64,000 nucleotides of DNA from Hyphomicrobium sp. (GTDB taxonomy: Bacteria > Pseudomonadota > Alphaproteobacteria > Rhizobiales > Hyphomicrobiaceae). Positions within the stretch are counted from its first letter, which is position 1, and each line of letters begins with the position of its first letter. A program made the position numbers and the translations under genes. The stretch is from contig PERI01000001.1 of the NCBI GenBank assembly GCA_002928515.1, positions 558,001 through 622,000 on the forward strand. Direction: 5' to 3'. The notes under the pieces were generated by a model, which did not search any database, was not told the DNA's origin, and saw nothing but the letters and a program-made list of their open reading frames with translations. Positions 37,039 through 47,098 of the stretch are shown here, piece after piece.

Positions 37039-38172
37039 ATGACATTTCGATTCATACACAGCGCTGACTGGCACATCGGCAAACCCTTTCGATCCCTACC
37101 GGATCGTCTCTCAGGAGAGTTGGCCACAGCCCGCATCGATGCGATTGACAGAATTGCCGCGATCGCGCGCGCGCGTGCCGCGTCGCATGTCTTGGTGGCT
37201 GGCGATGTCTTCGACGGACCTGATCTGCCTCGTGTTGAGATACGACGGGCACTTGAGCGCATGGCTCAGCATTCTAGCATCCAATGGCTATTGATGCCGG
37301 GCAATCATGATCCATTGCGCATGGGTGGAATTTGGGATCGCGTTCGTCAGTTAGATTTGCCGAACAATATTTTGGTGCTCGCGACACCTGAACCTATTGC
37401 GTTGGCACCTAATGTTGTGCTCTTGCCCGCGCCTTTGACTTCGAACAATCCGGGGGATGATCCTAGTCGATGGATGGAGACAGCACGAACCCAGCCGGGT
37501 GTCGCGCGCATTGGCTTGGCGCATGGGTCAGTGCAAGGGTTTGGCAGTGACGGCGATAGTGCGGTCTTGATTGCGGCCGATCGTGCGTTGCGCGCAGGAC
37601 TTGACTATCTTGCTCTGGGTGATTGGCACGGCACGCGGTCGATCACAGCGAATACGTGGTATGCGGGCACGCCGGAGCCGGACCGTTTTCCTGACAACGA
37701 TCCAGGAAATGTTTTGTGTGTGACCGTTGAAAGCGGCGGAAAAGTCTCGGTTGAAAAGGTGCGCAGCTCGCATTTTACGTGGGCTAAAATCAATGCGCGG
37801 TTGCAATCGTGCGAAGATCTCGATGGTGTCGATAGAGAGCTTTCCAGCTTATCGGACTTGCCGCGCAATCTTTTAGTCAAACTTCAACTTGCAGGCAGTC
37901 TGTCGTTGGCCGATCACGGCGCACTCGATGTGTGGCGCGAGGGCTGGTCAGCACGACTGAAATGGTTGGATGTTGAGCATGATGGGCTCATCGTGCGACC
38001 AACGGTAACCGATTTTGATGTTTTGAAAAAATCGCCTGCCTTGCTTGAAGTGGCGCAGCGGCTTTCGCACCGCGTCGATGGTGACGATAAGCACAATAGA
38101 GATGCCGCAAGCTTGGCTCTTCTCCGACTGTATGGATTTGCTGCTGAAGCGGTGAACGAGGCTCAATCGTGA
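37039..38172 (+). CDS. SbcD/YhaO-like DNA exonuclease subunit
   Basis: The 377-residue metallophosphoesterase is of the Mre11/SbcD/YhaO type. Motifs in order are HSADWHIGK, VAGDVFDGPDLP, LMPGNHDPL, AHGSVQG and GDWHGTR, which together form the two-metal nuclease site. It is expected to nick or resect DNA ends together with the ATPase encoded next. The ATG at 37039 is the family start; a TTG at 37027 is an unlikely extension. Its stop overlaps the GTG of the ATPase gene, so the pair is coupled. Confidence 0.87.
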   Translation: MTFRFIHSADWHIGKPFRSLPDRLSGELATARIDAIDRIAAIARARAASHVLVAGDVFDGPDLPRVEIRRALERMAQHSSIQWLLMPGNHDPLRMGGIWDRVRQLDLPNNILVLATPEPIALAPNVVLLPAPLTSNNPGDDPSRWMETARTQPGVARIGLAHGSVQGFGSDGDSAVLIAADRALRAGLDYLALGDWHGTRSITANTWYAGTPEPDRFPDNDPGNVLCVTVESGGKVSVEKVRSSHFTWAKINARLQSCEDLDGVDRELSSLSDLPRNLLVKLQLAGSLSLADHGALDVWREGWSARLKWLDVEHDGLIVRPTVTDFDVLKKSPALLEVAQRLSHRVDGDDKHNRDAASLALLRLYGFAAEAVNEAQS

Positions 38173-40430
38173 AACTCAGAGCCTTGCGCGTTGCAGCCTT
38201 CCGCCGATTTTCTGAGCCGGTCGCCGTCGAAGATATGGCCGATGGCATCAATATTCTCGTCGGTCCCAACGAATTTGGAAAATCTACCTTATTCCATTCA
38301 CTGGAAGCTCTATTTGTAACGCGCACACGGGTCTCTGGCGGGGTTCTTGACGAGATGCGTCCTTACCGCGGTGGCGAGCCTCTCGTTGAAGGTGACATTG
38401 AGATTGACGGTCAGCTTTGGCGCATGCGCAAGCAGTTCGGCCGCGGTGCGATTGCGACCCTAAAATTTCTGCCTGATGGTCGCGAATGGCGCAATGCCGA
38501 TGCCGAAGACAAATTCGCCAGTCTCATTCAACGCGGCGGCGATTTGCCGGGTCCCGTTGGATTGGTTTTCGTTGGACAGCAAAGAAGCCTTTTGCCGCCC
38601 GATCCCGATATCGATCCTGCAACCGGTAAAGCGAAGGCGCGCGGCGAGAGGACCGCGTTGCTGGATGTCATTCAAGCAGAAGTAGAGGCCACGGTAAGTG
38701 GCGATGCGTTCGAAGGCGTTCGTCAAAGGACTTCGGCAGCACTCGACGTCTTGCTGACCCCGACGCGCGCAGCACCTAAAAAGGGTGGACCGCTCGATCT
38801 CGCATTACAAGATCAAGCACACGCGCGCAAAAAATTCGATGATGCCAGCCGTTCTGCCGCTGCCACGCAAACTCGTTTGGAGCGCATGGCTGTGATTAAC
38901 CGCGAACTGTTAGAACTAGAAAATGTGCGGCATGGCGATGTTCACGAACCAGCCATCGAAGAATTAGAAGTGCGACATGCACGGATCGCACAAGCACGTG
39001 CTCAACGCGACGTTGCGCGTGAAGCGTTGCGTTCGCGTCAACTTGAATGGCAAGATTGCGAAAGGTTGCTCGCTGAGGACACTGCGCGGCGTAAACGTTT
39101 GGAGCATTTACAAGAAATGCATAAACGTGCTCGTGCGCTAGAAATAGAGATTTTGACGCTCGCGCAAATCGTCAACGATAATCCTGCAGTTATAGCCCGG
39201 GTGCGCCGCCTTGAATCTTTGGATAACAGCTTATCTGTACTTACAGCGAAGATGTCATCACAAGCGGCGCGGGTGTTGATACACGTGACCGATGAAGGTG
39301 CCGATCGCATTCGCATCGATGGCATACCGGCCCAAGGCCATCACGATGTTTCAGTGGCAGATCATCTTGCCATCGATATCGATGGCATCGCTGCCATTCG
39401 CATTGAAATGCCGAATGCGCACGCGATTGCTGACATGCGCACACAGGCGGCGACTTTTGAGAATGAGCGGAGAGACTTATTGTCGGCACTCGGCGTTGCT
39501 GACGCTGCCGACGCCGTAATTAAAAGTGATGAAAGAACACGCCACACAGCAAATCTAGAAAATTTGAGACGCGATTTGGCGGCTATCGCTCCCGAGGGCG
39601 CTCGCCGATTAGAGCAAGATATTGAGCTGTTGCGACATGAGATATCGCAACATGCATCTCTTGAATTATTACGCGCTCAACTTGCCGCGGCGAAGGATGC
39701 GGTGGTTGTTGCGCAGGCTAAGTTGCAAGATTCTGCCGAGGCGGCTCTCAGCGATGATGCGTTCCGCGCGCAGGCACAGCAGATCGCCGACATCAAAGCT
39801 GACGACATGCAACGTAAGACCAAAGCTTCATCCCTGCGCTTGCAATTAGAGCGTTTGGCTGGCGAACAGTCCGGCGCAGACGAGGAGGGCCTTGCGTCGC
39901 AGGTTGCCGCTTGCGAGCGAGAATTGGAGCGAACAACTCAGCACGTGTTGCGTCTGGAAAGCGAAGTTGCAGCTCTGAAGCTGCTCAACACGACGCTTGC
40001 TGAGGTGGAAGCCGAGCGTCGCGCAGCCGTTTTTCAACCGATTGTGAAGCGTCTTGTGCCGCACCTTGCGCGCATTTTTGGGTCAGCGGAGGTTGCATTT
40101 AAGGAGTCATTTGCGCTCGATCGGTTAACTCGAAACGGTGTGACCGAGATGATATCTGCGCTCTCCGATGGCACGCGAGAACAGCTCAGCATTTTGGTAC
40201 GCATGAGCTTTGCACAGTTGTTGGCAGACACAGGGCGAGCTGTGCCGTTGGTGTTAGATGATCCTTTAGTTTTTTCTGACGATGAACGTTTGGCAGCTAT
40301 GTTCAATGTGCTCGCCGATGCGCGCGATATTCCGCAAACATTTATTCTAACTTGCCGTAAGGCCGCATTTGATAAGATGCCCGGCCACCGCCTCACTATA
40401 TCAGAGTGGCAGCCGGGGTTATCACGTTAG
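38169..40430 (+). CDS. YhaN/SbcC-like AAA ATPase (SMC-type)
   Basis: The protein is 753 residues with an SMC-like layout. An N-terminal Walker A VGPNEFGKST (residues 31-40) is followed by two long coiled-coil arms rich in Arg, Glu and Ala. The C-terminal signature region (LSDGTREQLSILVRMSFAQLL) and Walker B VPLVLDDPLVFSDDERL are near residues 675-720. It is a short Rad50/SbcC relative like YhaN, likely forming a complex with the nuclease encoded upstream. The start is a GTG overlapping the previous stop. Confidence 0.88.
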   Translation: MKLRALRVAAFRRFSEPVAVEDMADGINILVGPNEFGKSTLFHSLEALFVTRTRVSGGVLDEMRPYRGGEPLVEGDIEIDGQLWRMRKQFGRGAIATLKFLPDGREWRNADAEDKFASLIQRGGDLPGPVGLVFVGQQRSLLPPDPDIDPATGKAKARGERTALLDVIQAEVEATVSGDAFEGVRQRTSAALDVLLTPTRAAPKKGGPLDLALQDQAHARKKFDDASRSAAATQTRLERMAVINRELLELENVRHGDVHEPAIEELEVRHARIAQARAQRDVAREALRSRQLEWQDCERLLAEDTARRKRLEHLQEMHKRARALEIEILTLAQIVNDNPAVIARVRRLESLDNSLSVLTAKMSSQAARVLIHVTDEGADRIRIDGIPAQGHHDVSVADHLAIDIDGIAAIRIEMPNAHAIADMRTQAATFENERRDLLSALGVADAADAVIKSDERTRHTANLENLRRDLAAIAPEGARRLEQDIELLRHEISQHASLELLRAQLAAAKDAVVVAQAKLQDSAEAALSDDAFRAQAQQIADIKADDMQRKTKASSLRLQLERLAGEQSGADEEGLASQVAACERELERTTQHVLRLESEVAALKLLNTTLAEVEAERRAAVFQPIVKRLVPHLARIFGSAEVAFKESFALDRLTRNGVTEMISALSDGTREQLSILVRMSFAQLLADTGRAVPLVLDDPLVFSDDERLAAMFNVLADARDIPQTFILTCRKAAFDKMPGHRLTISEWQPGLSR

Positions 40431-40457
40431 GCAATCAAAAGTAGTTAGTGCCCAAAT

Positions 40458-41000
40458 TTAGTTGGCGAGCTCAGATGAGTTCTCGGGCAATCTTGGCGGT
40501 GTTGAGAATGCAAGACTGGGAGCGGCAGCTTTCTTTGTGTTGGAAGCCGCAGCTGTTCGTGGATCATCCGATGAACGACGAGATTTGCCTTCGAACATGG
40601 CGCCTTGCTCGATCGAAAGGGACTGATGGAAGATATCGCCTTCGACCTGGCTGGTAGATTGTAACATGACGCGCTTGCTGTGGACGGAACCGATCACATG
40701 TCCGCGTACCACAACTTCTTCGGACAAAATGCTTCCCGTGATGGTTGCTGTTTCTCCGATGATGACATGACTGCCGTGCACGTCGCCTTCGACGATGCCA
40801 TCGACCTGGACTTCACCTTTCGACACGAGATTGCCGACGATAGTCAGGTCAGCGCCAATAACGGAGGCGGCGCGACGTTCACTGCTTTGCGATACAGCGA
40901 TGGCGGGACGGGGCGCAAAGCCTTGCGCACCATCGTTAGCCGCGAAATTCGGCTGCAATCTTTGACCTTCGGTTTCTGCTTTCCGGAAGTTCGGCAACAT
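40458..41000 (-). CDS. Bactofilin, copy 2
   Basis: The 180-residue protein has a disordered N-terminal part (about 45 residues) and a beta-helical core starting VIGADLTIVGNLVSKGEVQVDGIVEGDVHGSHVIIGE, then a disordered Ala/Ser-rich C-terminal tail. It is clearly a paralogue of the bactofilin at 18457-18945 but with different tails. The ATG at 41000 has GAGAGGGG about eight bases before it. In related genomes this gene often neighbours an M23 peptidase; here none is adjacent. It converges on the YhaN-like gene. Confidence 0.88.
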   Translation of the reverse strand: MLPNFRKAETEGQRLQPNFAANDGAQGFAPRPAIAVSQSSERRAASVIGADLTIVGNLVSKGEVQVDGIVEGDVHGSHVIIGETATITGSILSEEVVVRGHVIGSVHSKRVMLQSTSQVEGDIFHQSLSIEQGAMFEGKSRRSSDDPRTAAASNTKKAAAPSLAFSTPPRLPENSSELAN

Positions 41001-41229
41001 GTGAAGTACCCCTCTCACACAACTGACATACGACTAGCCGCAGTCACAACACCTCGTGATGGCGGCAAAACATAATGATTCGCCTACCATCTTTGTCCGT
41101 TGTTCACACCCAGAATTCGCAGGCTATCCACCGGCTAAACTCAGCTATTGACCGGTAGCCCCGCGTTGCGACGTTAGTGTGGCAGAAGTCACACGCACTT
41201 ACTCCTGTCGGATTGACGCGGCTTTTCGA

Positions 41230-41691
41230 TTAAAGCGCCTTAACAGCGGCCATGACCTCCTCGGCGTGTCCGGGAACTTTAACCTTGCGCCAGCTACGGG
41301 CCACACGTCCCTTTTTGTCGATGAGAAACGTGGAGCGTTCTACGCCCATGTACTTTTTGCCATACATCGATTTTTCAACCCACACGCCGTAAGCCTCGGC
41401 CGCGGCTTTATCTTCGTCGGCCAGTAGCATCACAGACAGCTCGTGCTTGGTCTTGAATTTCTGATGGCTTTTTGTGCTATCTGGTGAAACGCCGATCACT
41501 ACGGCGTCTTGCTCGGCGAATTCTTGCGCGAGGCAGGAGAAGTCTTTGGCCTCCGCCGTGCAGCCCGACGTGTCGTCTTTTGGATAAAAATACAGCACGA
41601 CGGTTTGGCCCTTCAGTTTCGACAACTGCACGATTTCTCCCAAATCGTTGGCAAGCTTGAAATTTGGCGCATTTTTTCCATCTAAATCCAT
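41230..41691 (-). CDS. bcp: Thioredoxin-dependent peroxiredoxin of the Bcp/PrxQ type
   Basis: The product is 153 residues. The peroxidatic Cys44 is in PKDDTSGCTAEA, and ERSTFLIDKKGRV is the usual late strand. It reduces peroxides with electrons from thioredoxin. Canonical Bcp has a resolving cysteine five residues after the first; here that place is Lys49, and the only other cysteine is Cys53 (FSCLAQEF). So it may work with a non-canonical partner residue or as a 1-Cys enzyme. Confidence 0.92.
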   Translation of the reverse strand: MDLDGKNAPNFKLANDLGEIVQLSKLKGQTVVLYFYPKDDTSGCTAEAKDFSCLAQEFAEQDAVVIGVSPDSTKSHQKFKTKHELSVMLLADEDKAAAEAYGVWVEKSMYGKKYMGVERSTFLIDKKGRVARSWRKVKVPGHAEEVMAAVKAL

Positions 41692-41909
41692 AGCGTCGTT
41701 GCCTTTCTTTTGTCGCTTTTGAACTGGTACGTCGTCTTAAGCGCAATCGGTTTATGTGTGTTAGTCGCACGGCTGGCGGTACTGTCGGCAGGGGAGCTTG
41801 TGCCGTGTTTTACGCTGTCATGGTTCAGTATCAGTTCCGCAGTTTGCTCGTGGCCTTTTGAGCGGCCGTGATGCGCGATATTTTGGATCACTAGCTCCGG
41901 GGAGCGGCA

Positions 41910-44900
41910 TTGACGACGAGACCAACAGGGGGACGCCCACCAGATGGGCGGCGTCCAGGCGTACAGCCTTCGACCGCGCCACCGCCTTTGCCTGGTCGCG
42001 GCTCACCGTCGGGCCAGCGCGCACGGACGAGTGGTCAGCCCGTACCGAAAAATGCACAGGTAATCAAGTTTCCGAACTGGCCAAAAATCGACTTATCATC
42101 GCAGCACGCCAAGGTTTGGTTGCGTCGGACTGGCCGTCTCGGGCGCATGACGCTGTACACCTTCATGCCACTCGTTTTGTTGGCTTTGATGGCCATCGGG
42201 ATTTTGTATGTCCGATTGCGTCACGGACCCGTTGCTTTCGATTTTCTCGTATCGCCCATTGAGCGCGGGATTAACGCGGAACTCGTGAATAATGTCGTCA
42301 AAGTCGAAGGTGCAGAAATTCGTCTTGGTAGTTCAGGTGGTATTGAATTTCGCCTGCGCGATGTCAGCGTCATGGAGAACGATGGGGAAACCGTTGCCAC
42401 GGCGCCTCTTGCCGCTGTGACGATTTCGACAGCAGCCCTTTGGAGCGCACGCGTCGTACCTGCTCGCGTTGAGCTCATCGATCCGCAGATCAGCTTGGCT
42501 TACACCGATAGTGCGGGACTGGTGCTCAATTCGCCGAAATTGCGGGCTTCGGTAAGAGATGGCGAAAGCGGTGTTTCAGCACCAACTCAGCAATCTGTTT
42601 CTGTTGCAGCAAAATCCGAGCCTCATCAGCTCAACATCGCCAAGATGCTGAGTGATTCATCGCGCCGCGCGCGGCTACGTCTCGATGCTACGTCCTACCT
42701 CACTGAATTTGCACTACGCAATGCGACCGTCAATTTGGAGTATTCTGGAGAAAAAAGCTCCTGGATAGTGCCAGAGGCAAGCATCGATTTTGACCATACA
42801 AAAAAGCGCAGCGTTATTTCGGGCCGAGCAAAAGTAGACTCAGCGCGCGGCCCTTGGACCTTCTCGTTTCTAACGGACGAAAGCGAAAAAACAGGTCGCC
42901 TTCAAGTCAAGACAACAGTGCGCGACCTAGTCCCAGCAACGCTGGCTGCTGCGGCTCCTCCATTTGCACTCTTGCGCGCTTTACAAGTGCCTATCGCTGG
43001 TAATGCAACGGTGGAACTTTCGACGCAGGGCGATATTGAATCTTCAGAAGTGGCCTTAGAAGTCGGCAACGGACGCATATTGATCCCTGATCTTCAAGAG
43101 CCACTTGCGCTCACAGGGGGCTTATTTCGACTCGTCTTTGACGGCAAGGCGCGACATTGGAAGTTGGAGCCGAGCCCGATTAAATGGGCAGATGGCAGCA
43201 TATTGTTCACGGGTGAGATGGTGGACACGGCGGCCGCCAATGGCGATGGCCCACCTGTTTGGCGGTTTGCACTCAACGGTCAGAACGGTGTGTTTGAGGC
43301 CGCAGAATTTGCCGTCAAACCAATCAACCTCGATGTCTGGACTATGCAAGGCCAGGTTACACCGCGGCGTGGGTTGGTCGAGATCAGTGATTTTCGTATC
43401 GCTGGGGGTGGCGGCGAAGCAAGGCTTTCTGGAATTATGAAAGCTGGCGCAGATGGCCAAAGTTCGCAGCTCAACCTTGCGCTTTCACCGATGCCGTTGG
43501 AGACGCTCAAGGCGATATGGCCAAGAGCGATCGCGTCGGGTTCGCGCAATTGGGTGGGTGAGAATGTTTCGGCTGCGAATTTCAAAGGTGGCAAAGTCTC
43601 GTTCGTCAGTGGCGATTATCTCGATCCAACGACAACGCCACCTAATGGTGGGCGAGAGCAGCTCGACGTAACTATGGAAGTCTCCGATGCTGTCTTTGTG
43701 CCGTTTGCGGGTATGCTACCGATAACAGCGCCGCGTGGCTTGATACAGATCGCCAATAGCGCGCTTGAAGTGACTATTCCTGAAGCCTTTGTTGCGGTTC
43801 AAGGCGATCGCAAGGTGCCTTTCAAGGCGATGAGATTGACATCTCCCGATGTCATCATCGAACCGTCGCAGGGTGAGATTTCCTTCTCAACACAATCGGC
43901 ACTTGGACCATTTCTGGAAGCCGTGGAGCAGATGCCTGTGCGTGCGGTGCGGGAAGCTGCACCGTTTCCGAAAGCGGGTGACGGCAAAGTTGACGGTCAA
44001 TTCAAGATCAATATGCCGCTCAGTGCGTCTTTACGAGAAGATGACATTAAAATCGAGGGTAAGGCTCGCGTTTCTGATGGCCGATTTGGCAAGGTTGGCG
44101 GACAGTTCGATGTGCAGGGTTTTTCCCTCAATCTCGATTTGACGCCGACGACACTCGACGCCAAGGGCGACCTTCTGGTCAATGGCGTGCCTGCAAAAAT
44201 ATCTGGTCAGCGCGTGTTCGGTACGGCCTCTGACCAGCAGCCTCCGATCAAGATTACTGCAAAATTGGATGAAGCTGATCGTAAGCAGTTAGGACTTGAT
44301 ATCAACGATATGGTTCGCGGTGTCGTTCCAGTAGAAATTTCACTGCAGCGCGGTCTCAATTCAGAATTCGTCACTCAATTATCAGCTGATTTGACCAATG
44401 CAGAATTGGTGCTCGATAAGTTGGCATGGCGTAAGTCTGGTGGTCGGCCCGCAAAGCTTGAAGCCGATTTAGTCGGCGGCAAAAAGCACAAAACTGAATT
44501 GCAGAATTTCAAAGTTACTGGCGACGACATTGCCATCAACGGTTGGATTGGTTTGGGCGACGACAGCAAGTTGAAAGAGTTCCATTTCCCAACTTTCGCA
44601 TTAAACGTCGTTTCGCGGCTCGATGTGCAAGGCTCCGTTGGCAAAGACAACATCTGGAACATAAACGCCAATGGGCAAACATACGACGGGCGAGACTTCT
44701 TTCGCTCTCTGTTTCAAGTTGGCGAAGGTGGCAGTGCGAAAAGCAAATCCGAAAAATCGTCTGGTGGAGCCAATGTCAGCCTCGACATCAGAAATGTCAT
44801 TGGCGCATCAGATGTGACGTTGCGTGGCTTGAAGCTCAAGCTATCGAGCCGTTCAGGTGATCTCACAGCACTCGATGCGCGAGGAACTCTGGACGGAGGT

Positions 44901-45710
44901 GCAGCCGTTGCCGTTGCGCTCGACAGCAATGGGGCATCTCGCCGATTGTTGATCGATTCTGTCGATGCTGGGCAGGCGCTTCGGTTGTTAGATTTTTATC
45001 CGAATATGCAAGGCGGTCGCCTGAAACTCGAAGTCAATCTCGACGGACGCGGTGCTGCTGAAAAAACGGGTGTGCTATGGGTCGATCAATTCAAGATTTT
45101 GGGCGACCCGATTGTTAGTGAAGTCGTCAGTAGCGCCGACCAAGGGCGGCCAGCGATTAGTGGCAAACGTCCGGTGACGCGCGAGGTCTTTGAATTCGAT
45201 AAGATGCGTGCACCGTTTTCGATTGGTTATGGTCAGTTCGTGCTCGAAGAATCCTACATGAAAGGCCCGTTGCTCGGCGCCAACGTGCGCGGCAAGGTCG
45301 ATTTCAAAACGCGCCGTGTGAACATTGGCGGCACTTACATCCCACTGCAAGGATTGAACGGGGCGTTTGGTGGTATTCCAGTTCTTGGTCAATTGATTTC
45401 AGGAACGCAAGGCGAAGGCATTTTCGGCATCACATTTGCTGTGCAAGGTGCGATTTCGGATCCGCAAGTTATCGTCAATCCCTTGTCGATGGTTGCGCCT
45501 GGAATTTTCCGAGACATGTTCCAAATGACGACGATCGATCCGAAGGTGCAGGTGCGCGAAGAGAAGGCACCGAAAAAGCCAGCAACTGAGCGCGTGCGCG
45601 CGTCCAGTACGCCAGGTGGAGAAGCCAAGCGCGATAATCCGAAAAAATTACGGAATGCGAAGCCGGAAGTCGTCGATGGGTGGTCGTCGTCTACGACGCC
45701 TGCCAATTAA
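41910..45710 (+). CDS. DUF3971/AsmA-like large envelope protein
   Basis: The 1266-residue protein has a cytoplasmic proline-rich N-terminus (about 75 residues), one membrane helix at about 82-101 (LYTFMPLVLLALMAIGILYV), and a very long periplasmic beta-rich region. That region is typical of YhdP/AsmA-like proteins, which are proposed to form bridges carrying phospholipids to the outer membrane. DUF3971-type segments are visible (ISDFRIAGGGGEARLSGIM and the C-terminal VNIGGTYIPLQGLNGAFGGIPVLGQLISG with NPLSMVAPGIFRDMF). The start is a TTG with GGGGAG five bases upstream. It faces tyrS tail to tail with an 11-base gap. Confidence 0.85.
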   Translation: MTTRPTGGRPPDGRRPGVQPSTAPPPLPGRGSPSGQRARTSGQPVPKNAQVIKFPNWPKIDLSSQHAKVWLRRTGRLGRMTLYTFMPLVLLALMAIGILYVRLRHGPVAFDFLVSPIERGINAELVNNVVKVEGAEIRLGSSGGIEFRLRDVSVMENDGETVATAPLAAVTISTAALWSARVVPARVELIDPQISLAYTDSAGLVLNSPKLRASVRDGESGVSAPTQQSVSVAAKSEPHQLNIAKMLSDSSRRARLRLDATSYLTEFALRNATVNLEYSGEKSSWIVPEASIDFDHTKKRSVISGRAKVDSARGPWTFSFLTDESEKTGRLQVKTTVRDLVPATLAAAAPPFALLRALQVPIAGNATVELSTQGDIESSEVALEVGNGRILIPDLQEPLALTGGLFRLVFDGKARHWKLEPSPIKWADGSILFTGEMVDTAAANGDGPPVWRFALNGQNGVFEAAEFAVKPINLDVWTMQGQVTPRRGLVEISDFRIAGGGGEARLSGIMKAGADGQSSQLNLALSPMPLETLKAIWPRAIASGSRNWVGENVSAANFKGGKVSFVSGDYLDPTTTPPNGGREQLDVTMEVSDAVFVPFAGMLPITAPRGLIQIANSALEVTIPEAFVAVQGDRKVPFKAMRLTSPDVIIEPSQGEISFSTQSALGPFLEAVEQMPVRAVREAAPFPKAGDGKVDGQFKINMPLSASLREDDIKIEGKARVSDGRFGKVGGQFDVQGFSLNLDLTPTTLDAKGDLLVNGVPAKISGQRVFGTASDQQPPIKITAKLDEADRKQLGLDINDMVRGVVPVEISLQRGLNSEFVTQLSADLTNAELVLDKLAWRKSGGRPAKLEADLVGGKKHKTELQNFKVTGDDIAINGWIGLGDDSKLKEFHFPTFALNVVSRLDVQGSVGKDNIWNINANGQTYDGRDFFRSLFQVGEGGSAKSKSEKSSGGANVSLDIRNVIGASDVTLRGLKLKLSSRSGDLTALDARGTLDGGAAVAVALDSNGASRRLLIDSVDAGQALRLLDFYPNMQGGRLKLEVNLDGRGAAEKTGVLWVDQFKILGDPIVSEVVSSADQGRPAISGKRPVTREVFEFDKMRAPFSIGYGQFVLEESYMKGPLLGANVRGKVDFKTRRVNIGGTYIPLQGLNGAFGGIPVLGQLISGTQGEGIFGITFAVQGAISDPQVIVNPLSMVAPGIFRDMFQMTTIDPKVQVREEKAPKKPATERVRASSTPGGEAKRDNPKKLRNAKPEVVDGWSSSTTPAN

Positions 45711-45721
45711 TTTTTTAGTCA

Positions 45722-46981
45722 TTAGACAGGTTTCAGCAGGACATGACGTTTCTTGCCAAGCGAAAGCTTGATGATGCCATCTGTGGTGACATCGTCATAG
45801 GTAATGGTCGCTTTATCATTTGTGACCACGGCATCGTTCACTTTGAGACCGCCGCCCTGAACCTGTCGACGCGCTTCGCTATTGGAAGCCACGAGACCAG
45901 CTTTGACGAAGGCGGTTAAAGCACCCACACCCGCTTCGAGTTCTGACTTTGCAACTACAACGGTTGGAAGATCGACAGCAAGCGTGCCTTGTTCGAATGT
46001 TTTGCGCGCAGTTTCTTCCGCGGCTTGCGCTTTATCGCGACCGTGAACGAGAGTGGTCGCTTCTGTAGCCAAAATCTTTTTGGCTTCGTTGATATCTGCA
46101 CCCGATAAGGTCGCCAGACGTTTCACTTCGTCCAATGGAAGAAGCGTAAACAATTTTAAGAAGCGCTCGACATCGGCGTCTTCTGTGTTGCGCCAAAATT
46201 GCCAATAATCGTAAGCTGATAATTGGGTTTCGTTCAGCCAAATCGCGCCCGATGCGGTCTTGCCCATTTTGGCGCCGGATGCGGTCGTCAAGAGCGGGCA
46301 TGTTAAGGCGAAGAGTTGATGCGTGACGCCCATACGGCGACCTAAATCAATGCCGGTGACGATATTGCCCCACTGATCAGAGCCGCCCATTTGCAAATTG
46401 CAGCCTATGCGTCGTGCTAATTCGACGTAATCGTAGGCTTGCAAGAGCATGTAGTTGAATTCGATGAATGAGAGCTCTTGTTCACGCTCCAAGCGCATCT
46501 TGGCACTGTCCATCGTCAACATGCGATTGACAGAGAAATGGCGTCCGACGTCGCGCAAGAATTCGATATAGTTGAGAGGTGCGAGCCATTCCGCATTGTC
46601 GACCATAACGGCGTCGGTTTTGTTCGAACCGAATTTCAGAAATTTCGCAAATACGCCCTTGATGGCATCTTTGTTGGCGTCAATTTCTTCGACGGTTCGC
46701 AATTGCCGTGTTTCATCTTTGCCGGATGGGTCGCCGACGCGCGTTGTTCCGCCACCCATGAGAGCAATCGGTTTTCCCGCGCCTGTGGCTTGCAACCAGT
46801 GCAGCATCATGATCGAGAGCAGATGACCGATGTGCAGAGACGGGGCTGTGCAATCGTAGCCGACGTAGGCGACCAATTCCCCAGCTTTGGCTTTTTTGTC
46901 GAGACCTTCGAGATCTGAGCACTGGTGAATAAATCCGCGCTCGGTCATGATGGTCAGAAATGGTGATGTCGGCGTGCTCAT
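45722..46981 (-). CDS. tyrS: Tyrosyl-tRNA synthetase
   Basis: TyrS charges tRNA-Tyr with tyrosine. The protein is 419 residues, class I, with the HIGH motif at residues 50-53 and the KMSKS equivalent as KMGKT in [30 protein letters not shown] is the tyrosine-binding segment, and a C-terminal S4 RNA-binding domain follows. The frame extends 35 codons further upstream, but the family start is MSTPTSPF at 46981. It is divergent from anmK. Confidence 0.97.
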   Translation of the reverse strand: MSTPTSPFLTIMTERGFIHQCSDLEGLDKKAKAGELVAYVGYDCTAPSLHIGHLLSIMMLHWLQATGAGKPIALMGGGTTRVGDPSGKDETRQLRTVEEIDANKDAIKGVFAKFLKFGSNKTDAVMVDNAEWLAPLNYIEFLRDVGRHFSVNRMLTMDSAKMRLEREQELSFIEFNYMLLQAYDYVELARRIGCNLQMGGSDQWGNIVTGIDLGRRMGVTHQLFALTCPLLTTASGAKMGKTASGAIWLNETQLSAYDYWQFWRNTEDADVERFLKLFTLLPLDEVKRLATLSGADINEAKKILATEATTLVHGRDKAQAAEETARKTFEQGTLAVDLPTVVVAKSELEAGVGALTAFVKAGLVASNSEARRQVQGGGLKVNDAVVTNDKATITYDDVTTDGIIKLSLGKKRHVLLKPV

Positions 46982-47098
46982 GGCTTGATCTTGTAAGTTG
47001 TGGAAACGATTGACTGGGGCGCATACCATAATTTTCATTATGGCTTGTAAGCCGTGGTAGATGCGTGATGCGGCGGCACCATGCACGGGAAGGATTAG

